Shown: piece after piece, positions 1 through 9,842 of the stretch
Position numbering within the stretch: position 1 is the first letter of the stretch
Layout of the letters: each line of letters starts with the position of its first letter
Assembly (NCBI RefSeq): GCF_900174585.1
Contig: NZ_FWPT01000015.1
Coordinates: 1-64,000, forward strand
From: Parendozoicomonas haliclonae
Lineage (GTDB): Bacteria > Pseudomonadota > Gammaproteobacteria > Pseudomonadales > Endozoicomonadaceae
Direction: 5' to 3'
Length of the DNA stretch: 64,000 bases
The notes under the pieces: model-generated
The model's input: only the letters and a program-made list of their open reading frames with translations
The model's database searches: none
Told to the model about the DNA's origin: nothing
Made by a program: the position numbers and the translations under genes

Positions 1-127
1 GAATACATCACGTATTACAATACGCGACGTATCAAGGTGAAACTAAAAGGCCTGACGCCGGCGGAGTGCCGAAGTCAGGCCTTGCAAGCCGCTTAACCAA
101 AGTGTCCAACTTTATGGGGTCACTTCA
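1..127 (+). mobile_element. Right end of an IS3-family (IS150-like) insertion sequence
   Basis: Bases 1-96 are the last 31 codons of an IS3-family OrfB transposase (it carries the typical YYNTRRIKVKLKGLTP tail) ending in TAA. About five bases later comes a terminal inverted repeat at about 101-127; its reverse complement begins TGAAGTGACCCCATAAAG, typical of IS150-like ends. The left part of the element lies outside the window. The IS ends about 50 bp from the cysB stop codon, so it landed just downstream of cysB without breaking it. Family assignment rests on the transposase tail and the repeat; the exact IS name cannot be given. Confidence 0.8.
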
Positions 128-179
128 AATTGAGCGCGGTTTTTTTTACTGGAGCTGTTTTTGAACGAGCAAGCAGCCG

Positions 180-1226
<1,047 letters not shown>

Positions 1227-1344
1227 TTACTTCTAAGAATAGATGGCGGTCGATACATTTGCCAGCAACCTGAAAAGAAGGAGGGTTTATCGTGAATCTT
1301 ACCAAGTGGCAAAACCCTTATAACCATAGCCAATAATTATCAGT

Positions 1345-2151
1345 ATGGATGCCTGGATTTTAGAAAGCCTGCTATACGTTGCTGCCGGTGCAGGCGTAGG
1401 CTTCGCAGTCGGACTCACCGGAATCGGTGGAGGGTCACTTATGACGCCTCTGCTTCTGCTGTTTGGTTTTCCGGCCCCGGTCGCGATTGGTACCGACCTG
1501 ATGTACGCCTCGATCACCAAAACCGGTGGTATTGTTGCGCACCACCGACAGCACACAATCAACTGGAACATTGTTGGCCGGCTGGCTCTGGGCAGCATTC
1601 CTGCCTCGCTGATCACCATCTGGCTGTTAAATAATTATTTCACCGACAGTGATGCCTATGCCCGGATTCTGACCAGCAGCCTTGGCTTTATGCTGATTCT
1701 TACAGCCTTGGTACTGCTGTTTAGACAGAAGATTCTGGCGGCCGGCGAGCATGACGGGATAATCCACTGGCTGCAGGAACACTCCAAACCCACCACGATC
1801 ACCATGGGTTTCTTCCTGGGCATGCTGGTGACCCTGTCTTCGGTGGGAGCAGGAGCCTTTGGTACGGCCATTCTGATGATTCTCTACCCAACCCTCGCCT
1901 CAGTGCGCGTGGTGGGAACGGATCTGGCCCATGCCGTGCCTCTGACACTGGTTGCAGGGATAGGCCACCTTCTGCTGGGCAATGTGGATTTCACTCTGCT
2001 GCTCTGCCTGCTGATCGGTTCATTGCCGGCAACACAGATGGGAGCTCATCTGGGCCGCAAGCTGCCTGAACTGCTTTTGCAGAGGATTCTGGCGGTGATT
2101 CTGTTGGCGATGGGTGTTCGCTACTCCCTCTCTATGCTCAGTATGATTTGA
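1345..2151 (+). CDS. TauE/SafE family permease (probable sulfur-compound anion transporter)
   Basis: A 268-residue hydrophobic protein with about eight membrane segments. It has the glycine-rich TauE/SafE signature near the N-terminus (GFAVGLTGIGGGSLMTPLLL) and its inverted-repeat counterpart in the second half (LVTLSSVGAGAFGTAILM). The family moves sulfite, sulfoacetate or related organosulfur anions across the inner membrane. Direction and substrate cannot be read from sequence. The divergent position next to cysB supports a sulfur-related role and possible CysB control, which is inference. It ends 13 bp before the convergent yqhA-like gene. Confidence 0.8.
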   Translation: MDAWILESLLYVAAGAGVGFAVGLTGIGGGSLMTPLLLLFGFPAPVAIGTDLMYASITKTGGIVAHHRQHTINWNIVGRLALGSIPASLITIWLLNNYFTDSDAYARILTSSLGFMLILTALVLLFRQKILAAGEHDGIIHWLQEHSKPTTITMGFFLGMLVTLSSVGAGAFGTAILMILYPTLASVRVVGTDLAHAVPLTLVAGIGHLLLGNVDFTLLLCLLIGSLPATQMGAHLGRKLPELLLQRILAVILLAMGVRYSLSMLSMI

Positions 2152-2164
2152 GTTCTCCTCTCAG

Positions 2165-2653
2165 CTAGTGGCGGGTTACCTTATCCAGGTAACCCATCAC
2201 AAAGGCTGTAACAACAAAGGTCACATGGATCAGCAGATACCAGAGCAATTTGTCATCCGGTATCTTCTCCACATCAATAAACACCTTCAGCAGATGAATG
2301 GACGATATGGCGACAATGGAAGCAGCCACCTTGTTTTTCAGTGAGCTGGAATCCATTTTGCCCAGCCAGCTGGGCTTGGCCTCGTCATCATCCAGATCCA
2401 GCCGGGAGACAAAGTTCTCATAACCGGCCAGCATCACCATCACAATAAGCCCGCCCACCAGGGTGATATCCAACAGGGAAAGGATTTTTACCACCAGCGA
2501 CATACTCTCCAGCTCAAGAATCTGGAAACTCATGTCGTATATGCGCTGGAAGAACTTGATACCCAGTAACACCAAAATCAGGCTCAGCCCCAGATAGATG
2601 GGAGCCATCAACCAGCGGCTTGAAAAGATCAGGCGCTCCAGTAACCGTTCCAT
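2165..2653 (-). CDS. yqhA: YqhA family (UPF0114) inner-membrane protein
   Basis: A 162-residue membrane protein that closely resembles E. coli YqhA along its full length: an [21 protein letters not shown] start, the conserved GYENFVS motif and the [19 protein letters not shown] segment. Three to four transmembrane helices are visible. The start is placed at the internal ATG (base 2653), which gives the family N-terminus MERLLER; a longer reading adds only five residues. The function of this family is unknown. It is convergent with the TauE/SafE gene and appears to be a single-gene unit. Confidence 0.88.
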   Translation of the reverse strand: MERLLERLIFSSRWLMAPIYLGLSLILVLLGIKFFQRIYDMSFQILELESMSLVVKILSLLDITLVGGLIVMVMLAGYENFVSRLDLDDDEAKPSWLGKMDSSSLKNKVAASIVAISSIHLLKVFIDVEKIPDDKLLWYLLIHVTFVVTAFVMGYLDKVTRH

Positions 2654-2798
2654 CACCCTACTCCACAACGGTTATTTTCAACCGAAGAAGTGTATGCCGG
2701 TTTCTGGCAAACATTGGAAAAAGAGAAAGTGAGCAGCGTTATAAAAGTTTCATGAACCCCATGCACAATGATTCCAGACAGAGTTCTCGCCGTTTTGT

Positions 2799-2818
2799 AT
2801 TTGTAGAAGAGTACAAAT
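2799..2818. promoter_or_regulatory. Inverted repeat upstream of DAHP synthase (candidate operator)
   Basis: ATTTGTA, six bases, then TACAAAT: a perfect 7-6-7 inverted repeat 78 bp before the DAHP synthase start codon. The dyad geometry resembles operators of TyrR-type regulators, but the half-sites read TTTGTA/TACAAA rather than the TyrR consensus TGTAAA/TTTACA, so the cognate factor is unknown. Confidence 0.4.
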
Positions 2819-2838
2819 TTTATTAGAGTGGCCGGACG

Positions 2839-2852
2839 CTGTTAGTTAACAG
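2839..2852. promoter_or_regulatory. TrpR-operator-like palindrome upstream of DAHP synthase
   Basis: CTGTTA-GT-TAACAG is a 6-2-6 inverted repeat 44 bp before the DAHP synthase start. Its central GTTAAC resembles the core of TrpR operators (ACTAGTTAACTAGT). TrpR control would suit a Trp-responsive isozyme. This rests on partial motif similarity only. Confidence 0.35.
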
Positions 2853-2896
2853 TACCAGGTAGTATCCGTAAAACAGCATTATAATGAGCGGTCAGC

Positions 2897-3985
2897 ATGA
2901 GCAGTGAGATAAGCAGTCATAAGGTTGAAGACCTTAATATTGAAGCCCAGACGGTTCTGGCAACCCCCGCCGAACTGAAAGCCAGCATCCCCCTTTCCGA
3001 CAACGCCCGCAGCGTGATCGAAGACAGCCGTGAAGTGATTCGTAATATCCTTGATGGCAAGGATCACCGGGTGTTTGTGGTTGTCGGGCCGTGTTCCATT
3101 CACGACCTCAAGGCCGCCCATGAGTATGCGGATAAGCTCAAGGCACTGGCGGATGAACTCTCGGATACGCTCTACCTGGTCATGCGCGTCTATTTTGAGA
3201 AACCCCGTACCACCACCGGCTGGAAAGGGCTGATCAACGATCCCGATATGAACGACTCCTTCCATATCGAGAAAGGCATGCGCACCGCTCGTCAGCTGCT
3301 GCTGGATATTGCCGAACGTGGCCTGCCAACTTCCACGGAAGCCCTGGACCCAATATCTCCACAGTACCTGCAGGATCTGGTGACCTGGTCGGCCATTGGT
3401 GCCCGCACCACAGAATCCCAGACCCACCGGGAGATGGCCAGCGGTCTCTCTTCTGTGGTTGGCTTCAAGAACGGTACTGACGGCAGTTTGTCTGTTGCGA
3501 TCAACGCTTTGCAGTCCGTTTCCAGCCCACACCGCTTCCTGGGTATTAACCACCAGGGTCAGGTTGCGGTCACCCATACCCGTGGTAACCCATACGGTCA
3601 TGTGGTGTTGCGAGGCGGTAATGGCAAGCCAAACTACGATTCCGTCAGTGTGGCACTGTGCGAAAAAGAGCTGAGTGCAGCGAAGCTCAAGCCTAACCTG
3701 ATGATTGATTGCAGCCATGCCAACTCCAATAAGGACCCAGCTCTGCAGCCACTGGTGATGGACAATATCGCCAACCAGATTCTGGAAGGCAATGAGTCCA
3801 TTATCGGCTTGATGATTGAAAGCCATCTGGGTTGGGGCAATCAGTCCATTCCGGATGATCTCAGCCAGCTGAAATACGGTGTCTCTGTGACTGATGCCTG
3901 CATCGACTGGGAAACAACTGAGAGCAGTCTGCGGGATATGGCGGATAAGCTGCGTGACGTACTGCCTAAGCGTGACCGCAGCTAA
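2897..3985 (+). CDS. 3-deoxy-7-phosphoheptulonate (DAHP) synthase, class I
   Basis: The 362-residue enzyme condenses phosphoenolpyruvate with erythrose 4-phosphate, the first step of the shikimate pathway. AroF/G/H-type motifs are present: VVGPCSIHD (metal and PEP site), RVYFEKPRTT, WKGLINDP, GARTTESQ.HRE, GFKNGTDG and the metal ligands in IDCSHANS and SITDAC-like VSVTDAC. The GNPYGHVVLRGG segment is closer to AroH (Trp-sensitive) than to AroG, but the isozyme cannot be assigned safely from sequence. Two palindromes upstream could carry aromatic amino acid control. It is a single-gene unit, convergent with a small unknown gene 11 bp downstream. Confidence 0.93.
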   Translation: MSSEISSHKVEDLNIEAQTVLATPAELKASIPLSDNARSVIEDSREVIRNILDGKDHRVFVVVGPCSIHDLKAAHEYADKLKALADELSDTLYLVMRVYFEKPRTTTGWKGLINDPDMNDSFHIEKGMRTARQLLLDIAERGLPTSTEALDPISPQYLQDLVTWSAIGARTTESQTHREMASGLSSVVGFKNGTDGSLSVAINALQSVSSPHRFLGINHQGQVAVTHTRGNPYGHVVLRGGNGKPNYDSVSVALCEKELSAAKLKPNLMIDCSHANSNKDPALQPLVMDNIANQILEGNESIIGLMIESHLGWGNQSIPDDLSQLKYGVSVTDACIDWETTESSLRDMADKLRDVLPKRDRS

Positions 3986-3996
3986 TCATTAAATAG

Positions 3997-4329
3997 CTAG
4001 AGATCGAGCCCCAGCTGATGAACAGGCAGTTCAAATTGGCGGGGCTCGCTATCAAACGCCCGGAGCTTTACCTGACCGGGCATATTGGAAATACGCTGAT
4101 CCAGCAGCGCCTTACAGATATGACAGGTTTCATTGCCACTCCCCGGCTTACCAGCCAGATATCGGTTAGATAGCACTTCAAACCCGGCCTCGGTCACCAC
4201 CACAATACTGCACAGTGCCCGGTTGCCTTGATCTTCTATATCATAATTCGCGCCCACAATATGCCGCACCCCATGCTCAGGGCGGGTGACAAAGTAGTCT
4301 GACAGGATACTTTGCTTGTAACGCTTCAC
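3997..4329 (-). CDS. Small conserved-looking protein with a CxxC motif, unknown function
   Basis: A 110-residue soluble protein that I do not recognise. It has no signal peptide or membrane segment. A single CHIC (C-x-x-C) motif about two thirds along, in NETCHICKALLDQRI, could bind metal or be redox active. It stands between DAHP synthase (convergent) and greB (divergent, 139 bp upstream). Codon use looks like its neighbours and the reading frame fills the gap well, which supports a real gene. Confidence 0.6.
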   Translation of the reverse strand: MKRYKQSILSDYFVTRPEHGVRHIVGANYDIEDQGNRALCSIVVVTEAGFEVLSNRYLAGKPGSGNETCHICKALLDQRISNMPGQVKLRAFDSEPRQFELPVHQLGLDL

Positions 4330-4468
4330 GATCGACCAGTATAACTATGACAATTTGAAAGGCGGCGTAGCCTACAGGAATTTCCTGAGAGATACTATTA
4401 CGCAGCCTGAAAACCCTGTTTCGGGAAATAGCTATATCCCATTACCCTCAAGATACCATTAAACGATA

Positions 4469-4972
4469 ATGTCACGATATCGAGCCCCTCTCCCCCCCTC
4501 TTCCCGCTATATCACTCCAGAGGGGTATAAAAAGCTGGAGCAGGAACATGATGACCTCTGGCGCGTACAACGCCCTGCCGTTACTCAGGCTGTTTCCGAA
4601 GCAGCAGCATTGGGCGATCGTTCTGAGAATGCCGAATATATTTATGGCAAGAAACAACTCAGAGAGATTGATCGCCGGGTCCGCTATCTGCGTAAACGAC
4701 TGGAGCAGTTAAAGATTGTTTCAGAAGTACCCGACAATCCCCGCAAAATTTATTTCGGTGCCTGGGTGACTCTTGAAGACGACGACGGACAGGAAAAGCA
4801 TCTGCGGCTGGTCGGCCCTGATGAACTGGATCTTTCCAAAGGCTGGATCAGCATTGATGCTCCACTCTCCCGTATTTTGCTGGGTAAAGAGCAGGACACT
4901 GAATTTGAGTTTACGGTGGAAGGCCAGACAACCAACTACTATATCGTCGCGGTCAGTTACACAGCCCCGTAG
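4469..4972 (+). CDS. greB: GreB, transcript cleavage / elongation factor
   Basis: A 167-residue protein with the GreA/GreB layout: an N-terminal coiled coil (about 10-80) carrying the catalytic acidic tip in LGDRSENAEYIYGK, then a C-terminal FKBP-like domain ending with an LSRILLGK...V type segment. The start MSRYRAP..P.SSRYITPEGY and the RR.RYLRKRLE coiled coil distinguish GreB from GreA. It enters the RNA polymerase secondary channel and triggers cleavage of backtracked transcripts. It is a single gene divergent from a small unknown gene. Confidence 0.93.
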   Translation: MSRYRAPLPPSSRYITPEGYKKLEQEHDDLWRVQRPAVTQAVSEAAALGDRSENAEYIYGKKQLREIDRRVRYLRKRLEQLKIVSEVPDNPRKIYFGAWVTLEDDDGQEKHLRLVGPDELDLSKGWISIDAPLSRILLGKEQDTEFEFTVEGQTTNYYIVAVSYTAP

Positions 4973-5103
4973 GGCATGTTATTAATACAGCTTTCGTGGA
5001 TGAAAAGTGCAATCTTCGTATTGACTTCATAAAACTCCAGAGGCGGTGCGGGCTGGAAAAGTTTTCCACAAACTTATGAACAGAATTTGGGGATAACAGA
5101 AAA

Positions 5104-6204
5104 ATGAAAAGCGCTTTAGCTATCGCCCTGCTCGTGTCCGCCTATCTCTCCCTGTGGCCGGTTGAACTGCAGCCGGTAGCCTGGGAGGCTCCGCAAAACC
5201 CCGGTTATCAAGGTGCGTTTACGCCTAACACCGCCCTTGATGGCCTGGAACAACTGGAGATTGCTGGTGAACACGGCCCTGAAGATATTGTGCAGGATAA
5301 GGATGGCAACCTTTATACCGCCGTGAAAAGCGGCTGGATTCTGCGTAAAGATAAAGGCAGCACAGAGTTTCAGCGCTGGGTGAATACGGAAGGCCGCCCA
5401 CTGGGGATGGACTTTGACAGCCTCGGCAATCTGGTCATCGCCGACGCCTTTCGTGGCCTGCTCTCTGTGGCTCCAGATAAAACCCTGACCGTTCTCACCG
5501 ACACAGTAAACAACACACCTATTCTCTATGCCGACGATGTGGATATCGCACCGAATGGCAAGATGTACTTTTCCGACGCCTCAACACGTTTTGGTGCCAA
5601 AGACTACGGCGGCACCTATGAAGCCAGTCTGATGGATATGATGGAGCACTCTCGCTCCGGTCGAGTCCTGGTTTATAACCCGGCAGATAAAACAACCAGT
5701 GTCGTTATGGAAGGCTTAAGCTTTGCCAATGGCGTGGCTATGGATCCTCAGGGCCGTTTCTTTCTGGTTAACGAAACCGGCGAGTACCGAGTGCATAAGT
5801 TCTGGTTGAAAGGTGGTAAAGCTGGTTCTTCCGAGGTGATTTTCGATAACCTGCCAGGCTTTCCTGACAATATCGTAACCGGCCACAATGGCCGTTTCTG
5901 GCTCGGACTAGTTTCACCTCGGGTGGATGTTGCGGATTGGCTGGCTGATAAACCTTGGCTAAGGACTGTCGTGCAACGCCTGCCGTCGTTTGTTCAGCCC
6001 GGCGCCAAACGTTATAGCCATGTCGTTGCGATAGACGAGAATGGAAGTGTGCAGCACTCCCTGCAGGACCCGTCTGGACAGTTTGCTTTTACGACAGGAG
6101 CACTGGAAGCCGATGATGGTTATCTCTATATCAGCAGCCTGATGGAAAACCGTGCAGCGCGCTTGCCTCTCGAAGCTGCGTTATCAGACAGTATTCAACA
6201 ATAA
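5104..6204 (+). CDS. Strictosidine-synthase-like / SMP-30-type six-bladed beta-propeller protein
   Basis: 366 residues with one hydrophobic N-terminal segment (about 3-20; signal peptide or membrane anchor), so it probably acts in the periplasm. The rest resembles the strictosidine-synthase-like / APMAP propeller family: repeated D.DGNLY, GRPLG-D and ADAFRGLL strands, YADDVDIAPNGKMYFSDAS, and GLSFANGVAMDPQGRFFLVNETG.YR with PGFPDNIV. These motifs place metal-binding Glu/Asn/Asp residues at the propeller centre as in lactonases and arylesterases. The substrate is unknown. It runs tail-to-tail with the choline-kinase-like gene (10 bp apart). Confidence 0.75.
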   Translation: MKSALAIALLVSAYLSLWPVELQPVAWEAPQNPGYQGAFTPNTALDGLEQLEIAGEHGPEDIVQDKDGNLYTAVKSGWILRKDKGSTEFQRWVNTEGRPLGMDFDSLGNLVIADAFRGLLSVAPDKTLTVLTDTVNNTPILYADDVDIAPNGKMYFSDASTRFGAKDYGGTYEASLMDMMEHSRSGRVLVYNPADKTTSVVMEGLSFANGVAMDPQGRFFLVNETGEYRVHKFWLKGGKAGSSEVIFDNLPGFPDNIVTGHNGRFWLGLVSPRVDVADWLADKPWLRTVVQRLPSFVQPGAKRYSHVVAIDENGSVQHSLQDPSGQFAFTTGALEADDGYLYISSLMENRAARLPLEAALSDSIQQ

Positions 6205-6213
6205 CAACGGCAC

Positions 6214-7188
6214 TTAATTGCAAGCTTTAAGCCCTGCCTCAGCTTTACGGTATCGGTCGACAGCATACCCTTTGAGTGTGCTGTCACCAGCCTGAACTTT
6301 ATAAAATGCCCAAATTGACCAAAGCAGATGCTGAGCTGTCATCCAGAAATGAAACCTTTCGATTTCTGCCAATGTCGGGGGATGCCCCAGATAATCCTGC
6401 AACAGCTGTAACCCTTGCTCGTTTGGTAGTTCTGCTTCATTCACACAGGAGGCGATATCAAAGAGTGGATCATTTTTACCGGCGTATTCCCAGTCAATCA
6501 GATAGAGTCGGTCTTGCCCTTCAATAAAGTTCGCAGGCACCAGATCATTATGACAGAGGCATGTCACCTGTGGCTGTAAACGGCTTTGCCATTGCTGGAG
6601 CTGTTCTACACATTGCCTCCAATTCTCTGGCAGCTCAGCATTAGCATCGACAGCCAGTTGCGTGTAGTGGCTCAACTCATCATCAAAACTGTAGTGTGGA
6701 ACCTGACGGCATGGCAGTTGATGCAATTTTTTCAGCAAGCCAATGATCAGGCTTCGTTGACCGTACACATCATCCGGCTGATAGGTTTTCCCGGTAATAA
6801 ACTGAGTGACCTTAATACCTCGGCCTGGGTTTAGATAACAGGTGCGTGTATCAAGATCAGCTTCAGCAATAGCCTGCAGGCATTGTTGCTCGCGCCCCCG
6901 ATCAATCAATTCACTGGTACCGGCCCCCGGAATACGTACCACATACATACCCGCGGACTGCGCACTACCCACAACCCGAAACAGATAATTATTATTGGTC
7001 ATCCCTCCACTTAAAGGGTAAAGCCAGTCGATATCCCGCTCACGGATACCCATGCCTCTGGCTACTTCATTTACAACCGAGGCTTCCGGCACTAGTCGAA
7101 CAAATTCGTCCGCTTCCTTTGGTGTTAAAGGGCAATATTCAAACGCTGACTCAAGCGTTGAAAAGAGTTTCTGTGGCCAGACATCCAT
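6214..7188 (-). CDS. Choline/thiamine-kinase-like aminoglycoside-phosphotransferase-fold enzyme
   Basis: About 324 residues with the protein-kinase-like APH fold. An N-lobe nucleotide loop (LSGGMTNNNYLFRV) precedes the Brenner catalytic loop CHNDLVPANF (catalytic Asp and Asn) and the metal-binding DWEYAG motif, followed by DIASCVNE. This matches choline/ethanolamine kinases (LicA-type) and ThiK. The likely reaction is ATP-dependent phosphorylation of a small alcohol such as choline or thiamine; which one is not decided by sequence. The ATG at 7188 was chosen over an upstream TTG. It is a single-gene unit. Confidence 0.75.
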   Translation of the reverse strand: MDVWPQKLFSTLESAFEYCPLTPKEADEFVRLVPEASVVNEVARGMGIRERDIDWLYPLSGGMTNNNYLFRVVGSAQSAGMYVVRIPGAGTSELIDRGREQQCLQAIAEADLDTRTCYLNPGRGIKVTQFITGKTYQPDDVYGQRSLIIGLLKKLHQLPCRQVPHYSFDDELSHYTQLAVDANAELPENWRQCVEQLQQWQSRLQPQVTCLCHNDLVPANFIEGQDRLYLIDWEYAGKNDPLFDIASCVNEAELPNEQGLQLLQDYLGHPPTLAEIERFHFWMTAQHLLWSIWAFYKVQAGDSTLKGYAVDRYRKAEAGLKACN

Positions 7189-7332
7189 AGGTATTAGCTC
7201 TTGCAAGGATCACAAGAGCCTTTGACACCAAAGCGATGGCACGCAGCCTAACCGGACAGTCAGCGGTGCTGACTTCAGAAACATTACAACCATAACGGAA
7301 GTTACTGATGGACAAACAATACCATTTTCATT

Positions 7333-7347
7333 TGAGAATCATTATCA
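7333..7347. promoter_or_regulatory. Fur box upstream of the siderophore-interacting protein gene
   Basis: TGAGAATCATTATCA matches the 7-1-7 Fur core TGATAATNATTATCA at 14 of 15 positions. It lies 33 bp before the start of the siderophore-interacting protein gene, as expected for an iron-repressed promoter. Confidence 0.8.
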
Positions 7348-7379
7348 TCTAATCAATTCCTGTTGATCGACGTTGTACC

Positions 7380-8162
7380 ATGGCGAAAAAATCATTCTTA
7401 AAGCTGACCGTTGAAAGCACCACCCTACTCACTCCCAACATGCAAAGGATTGTCCTGTCCGGCACATCACTCGCTGAATTCCCACAGCCCTGCGAGAGCG
7501 GCTATATCAAGCTTCTGTTTCTTCCGGATGGACGCCCTGTCGCCGATGAAGCCAGCCTTGCAGCATTAAATGGCCAGCGCCCGGTTATGCGTACCTATAC
7601 CATCAGAACTTTTGATGCGAATAAGCTGACCATAACCGTGGACTTTGCCCTGCACGGCAAGGATGGCCACTCCGGCCCGGCCTCTCGCTGGGCCAGCAGT
7701 TGTGAGGCTGGTGATACCATATGTATTGCCGGACCGGGCCCAGTCAAATTGATTCACCCGGAAGCGGAATGGTTCTTCCTGGCTGGGGATATCACCGCCC
7801 TGCCCGCGATCAGCTGCAATCTGGAACAACTGCCTCAGGACGCGAAAGGCGTAGCCATTATTGAAGTGCCAGACTTGGCCGACCAGCAAAATCTTCAGGC
7901 TCCAGCTGGCATAGATATTATCTGGGTTACCAGCCAGCAGGCTTTACTGGATGCCGCCCTTGCGCAAAGCTGGCCAGAGGCTGACGTAGCGGCATGGTGC
8001 GCCTGCGAGTTTTCCGCCATGCGTCAGATTCGTCAGTTCCTGAAAACTGATAAGCAGCTGCCACGGGAAAAGCTCTATATCAGTAGCTATTGGAAACAAG
8101 GCAGCTCTGAAGAAGAGCACAAGAACGTTAAGCGTCTGGATGCTGAAACCGAAGAGGCTTGA
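7380..8162 (+). CDS. Siderophore-interacting protein (ViuB/SIP family FAD ferric reductase)
   Basis: A 260-residue cytoplasmic flavoprotein. It has an N-terminal FAD-binding barrel with the RTYTIR flavin motif, then an NAD(P)H-binding-like half (WFFLAGDITALPAISCNLEQLP) as in the SIP family. The C-terminus contains the SYWKQG segment that is typical of the family. These proteins reduce ferric siderophore complexes in the cytoplasm to release iron. The near-perfect Fur box directly upstream supports iron-regulated expression. No siderophore synthesis or receptor genes are adjacent, so the cognate siderophore may be taken from elsewhere. Confidence 0.88.
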   Translation: MAKKSFLKLTVESTTLLTPNMQRIVLSGTSLAEFPQPCESGYIKLLFLPDGRPVADEASLAALNGQRPVMRTYTIRTFDANKLTITVDFALHGKDGHSGPASRWASSCEAGDTICIAGPGPVKLIHPEAEWFFLAGDITALPAISCNLEQLPQDAKGVAIIEVPDLADQQNLQAPAGIDIIWVTSQQALLDAALAQSWPEADVAAWCACEFSAMRQIRQFLKTDKQLPREKLYISSYWKQGSSEEEHKNVKRLDAETEEA

Positions 8163-8180
8163 TTGCTATCTCGTATAACT

Positions 8181-8204
8181 ATCAGCCGGTAAAAGCCGGC
8201 TGAT
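8181..8204. terminator. Hairpin after the siderophore-interacting protein gene
   Basis: ATCAGCCGG and CCGGCTGAT form a perfect 9-bp stem with a 6-base loop, 18 bp after the stop codon. The following T-run is short (TT), so intrinsic termination is likely but not certain. Confidence 0.55.
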
Positions 8205-8332
8205 TTACAGCACCGAACACCTTTGGAGAGCTTTCTATAAACCCAACCTGTAAAGATTTGGCTTGCCTTTATTCCCCACATAATCTTTGTTAATCTCCCC
8301 GCCCCCTAAAAATACAACCAATAATAAAAACC

Positions 8333-8872
8333 ATGAAGATTAATGTTGTTGGTGTCAGCGGCAGTGGTAAATCTACCCTTGCCCGAAAGCTTGCTGATGC
8401 CCTGAATGCCCCTTATCTGGAAATGGATCGTTTGTTCTGGAAGCCGAACTGGCAAGAGCCGACCAATGAGGAGTTTTTCCCAAAACTGGAGCAGGCACTC
8501 AAGCAGGACAGCTGGGTACTGGATGGCAACTTCAGCCGTACGAATTCTATCAAATGGTCTGAGGTAGATTTGGTGATCTGGGTTGATCTGCCTTTTTGTC
8601 AAACCCTGTTTCAGGCGATCAGCCGGGCACTACGCCGGGTGATTTCCCAGATTGAGCTTTGGCCGGGAACAGGCAACCGTGAATCCTGGGGCAAACTTAT
8701 TAGCAAACAGTCCATTGTCTGGTGGACAATTCGCCACTACCAATCGAACCGGGATAAATACTGTCGGCTAATGGCTGATCCAAAGTATCGTCATATTCGG
8801 TTTATTCGATTGAACTCACACAAGGAAGCTGAAGCGTTGATTACGCAACTCGTCAGCATTCAGCAGGGATGA
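8333..8872 (+). CDS. P-loop kinase (adenylate-kinase-like / DNA topology modulation protein FlaR-like)
   Basis: 179 residues that begin with a Walker A motif (VGVSGSGKSTLARKLA) followed by the LEMDRLFWKPNW segment and DGNFSRT. This pattern is found in small AAA_18 / FlaR-like P-loop proteins, usually annotated as adenylate kinases or topology modulation proteins. An acidic strand (VDLVIWVDLP) forms Walker B, and a basic R-rich lid follows. The real phosphate acceptor is unknown in most of these proteins. It stands alone, with an 84-bp gap before a small membrane protein gene in the same direction. Confidence 0.75.
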   Translation: MKINVVGVSGSGKSTLARKLADALNAPYLEMDRLFWKPNWQEPTNEEFFPKLEQALKQDSWVLDGNFSRTNSIKWSEVDLVIWVDLPFCQTLFQAISRALRRVISQIELWPGTGNRESWGKLISKQSIVWWTIRHYQSNRDKYCRLMADPKYRHIRFIRLNSHKEAEALITQLVSIQQG

Positions 8873-8956
8873 ATCAAGTCTGCGGGGCCAAAGACAGTCG
8901 ACGTTTGATTTGTTAGGGTCTGAATCAGGAATGGAATAAGAAGAGAAAGAATACCC

Positions 8957-9322
8957 ATGGATTGGCAGGCATTTTTAAAGAAACACCACAGAGCCATTAT
9001 TGCCTGGTGCATCATCCTGATGATTGCACCGTTCTTTATCGAAATCATTATTGTTGCTGATGTACTGGGTGCGGAAGTCGCCGTCAGTTTCTTTGTCTTA
9101 CTGTTCAATGACTATAAAAATCGTTTTATTCTCAAACTCCATCAAGCCAAAGAAATCTTCAAGACACTTTGCCTGATTATCCAGCAGCATCCTATCGCCC
9201 AGGGGCATATCTATGGTTTCCATTTGGTGATGAGTGTGGCCTGCGTTTTAATGACCGGCTCCGTGATTTATGCAACGGCCGTCTGGTACCCGATACTGAT
9301 TCTGGGGCAGCAAAGCCCTTGA
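8957..9322 (+). CDS. Small membrane protein, unknown
   Basis: 121 residues with two to three hydrophobic stretches: about 13-32 (AIIAWCIILMIAPFFIEIII), about 38-50 and about 90-116. I do not recognise a family. The start follows a purine-rich AAGAAGAGAAAG leader at a reasonable distance. It lies between the P-loop kinase and the GNAT gene in the same direction, with a 28-bp gap to the latter, so co-transcription with the acetyltransferase is plausible. Confidence 0.6.
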   Translation: MDWQAFLKKHHRAIIAWCIILMIAPFFIEIIIVADVLGAEVAVSFFVLLFNDYKNRFILKLHQAKEIFKTLCLIIQQHPIAQGHIYGFHLVMSVACVLMTGSVIYATAVWYPILILGQQSP

Positions 9323-9350
9323 TCACATAAAAACAAAAGAAGTAGAACAC

Positions 9351-9839
9351 ATGACTATTCAGCTACTCCCAGTCACCCGGGAGAATGCCCATCACGCTTT
9401 GACTATCCGCGCAGCCGAGCCTGAGCTCTATTATCTGCACTTCAACACCCACTGGCTCGGTCATACCCTTACGAATAACGATATCGAGTGTGCTTTTATT
9501 TCCACTGGGAAGGAGATTGTTGGGTTTGTCGCTTTTGGCCAAAGTTACAAGGACCAGTATCTGACTCAGCCACAGGGTCAAAACCTTGCTGAGCTGCACC
9601 ATATCGTGATTCAGCCAGAACACCAGCATAAAGGGGTAGGAAAACAGGCGATTCAGTTAATAGCAAAACAGCTGGAAGGTCGGGGTTATTGTTCTCTGCA
9701 AGTGGCCCACCACCCCGATTCTGAGAAGGCAGCCCGGTTTTATCAGAGTCTTGGTTTTTATGAGGTTGGTTTGAAAGACGATGAAGACCGGCTACTGGAG
9801 ATAGATCTGCCGGCCCTCATCCAAGCGACTGTGGCCTAA
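9351..9839 (+). CDS. GNAT family N-acetyltransferase
   Basis: 162 residues with the GNAT fold. The acetyl-CoA pyrophosphate-binding motif A is IVIQPEHQHKGVGKQAI (Q/R-x-x-G-x-G/A type), followed by motif B around ARFYQSLGFYEVG. The amine substrate cannot be inferred. It ends 3 bp before the convergent acyl-CoA synthetase gene. Confidence 0.8.
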   Translation: MTIQLLPVTRENAHHALTIRAAEPELYYLHFNTHWLGHTLTNNDIECAFISTGKEIVGFVAFGQSYKDQYLTQPQGQNLAELHHIVIQPEHQHKGVGKQAIQLIAKQLEGRGYCSLQVAHHPDSEKAARFYQSLGFYEVGLKDDEDRLLEIDLPALIQATVA

Positions 9840-9842
9840 CGA

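Noticed and set aside
2879-3826. 315-codon frame antisense to DAHP synthase
   Set aside because: It is the mirror of a strongly coding gene and has no family features; the same applies to the other long antisense frames in this window.
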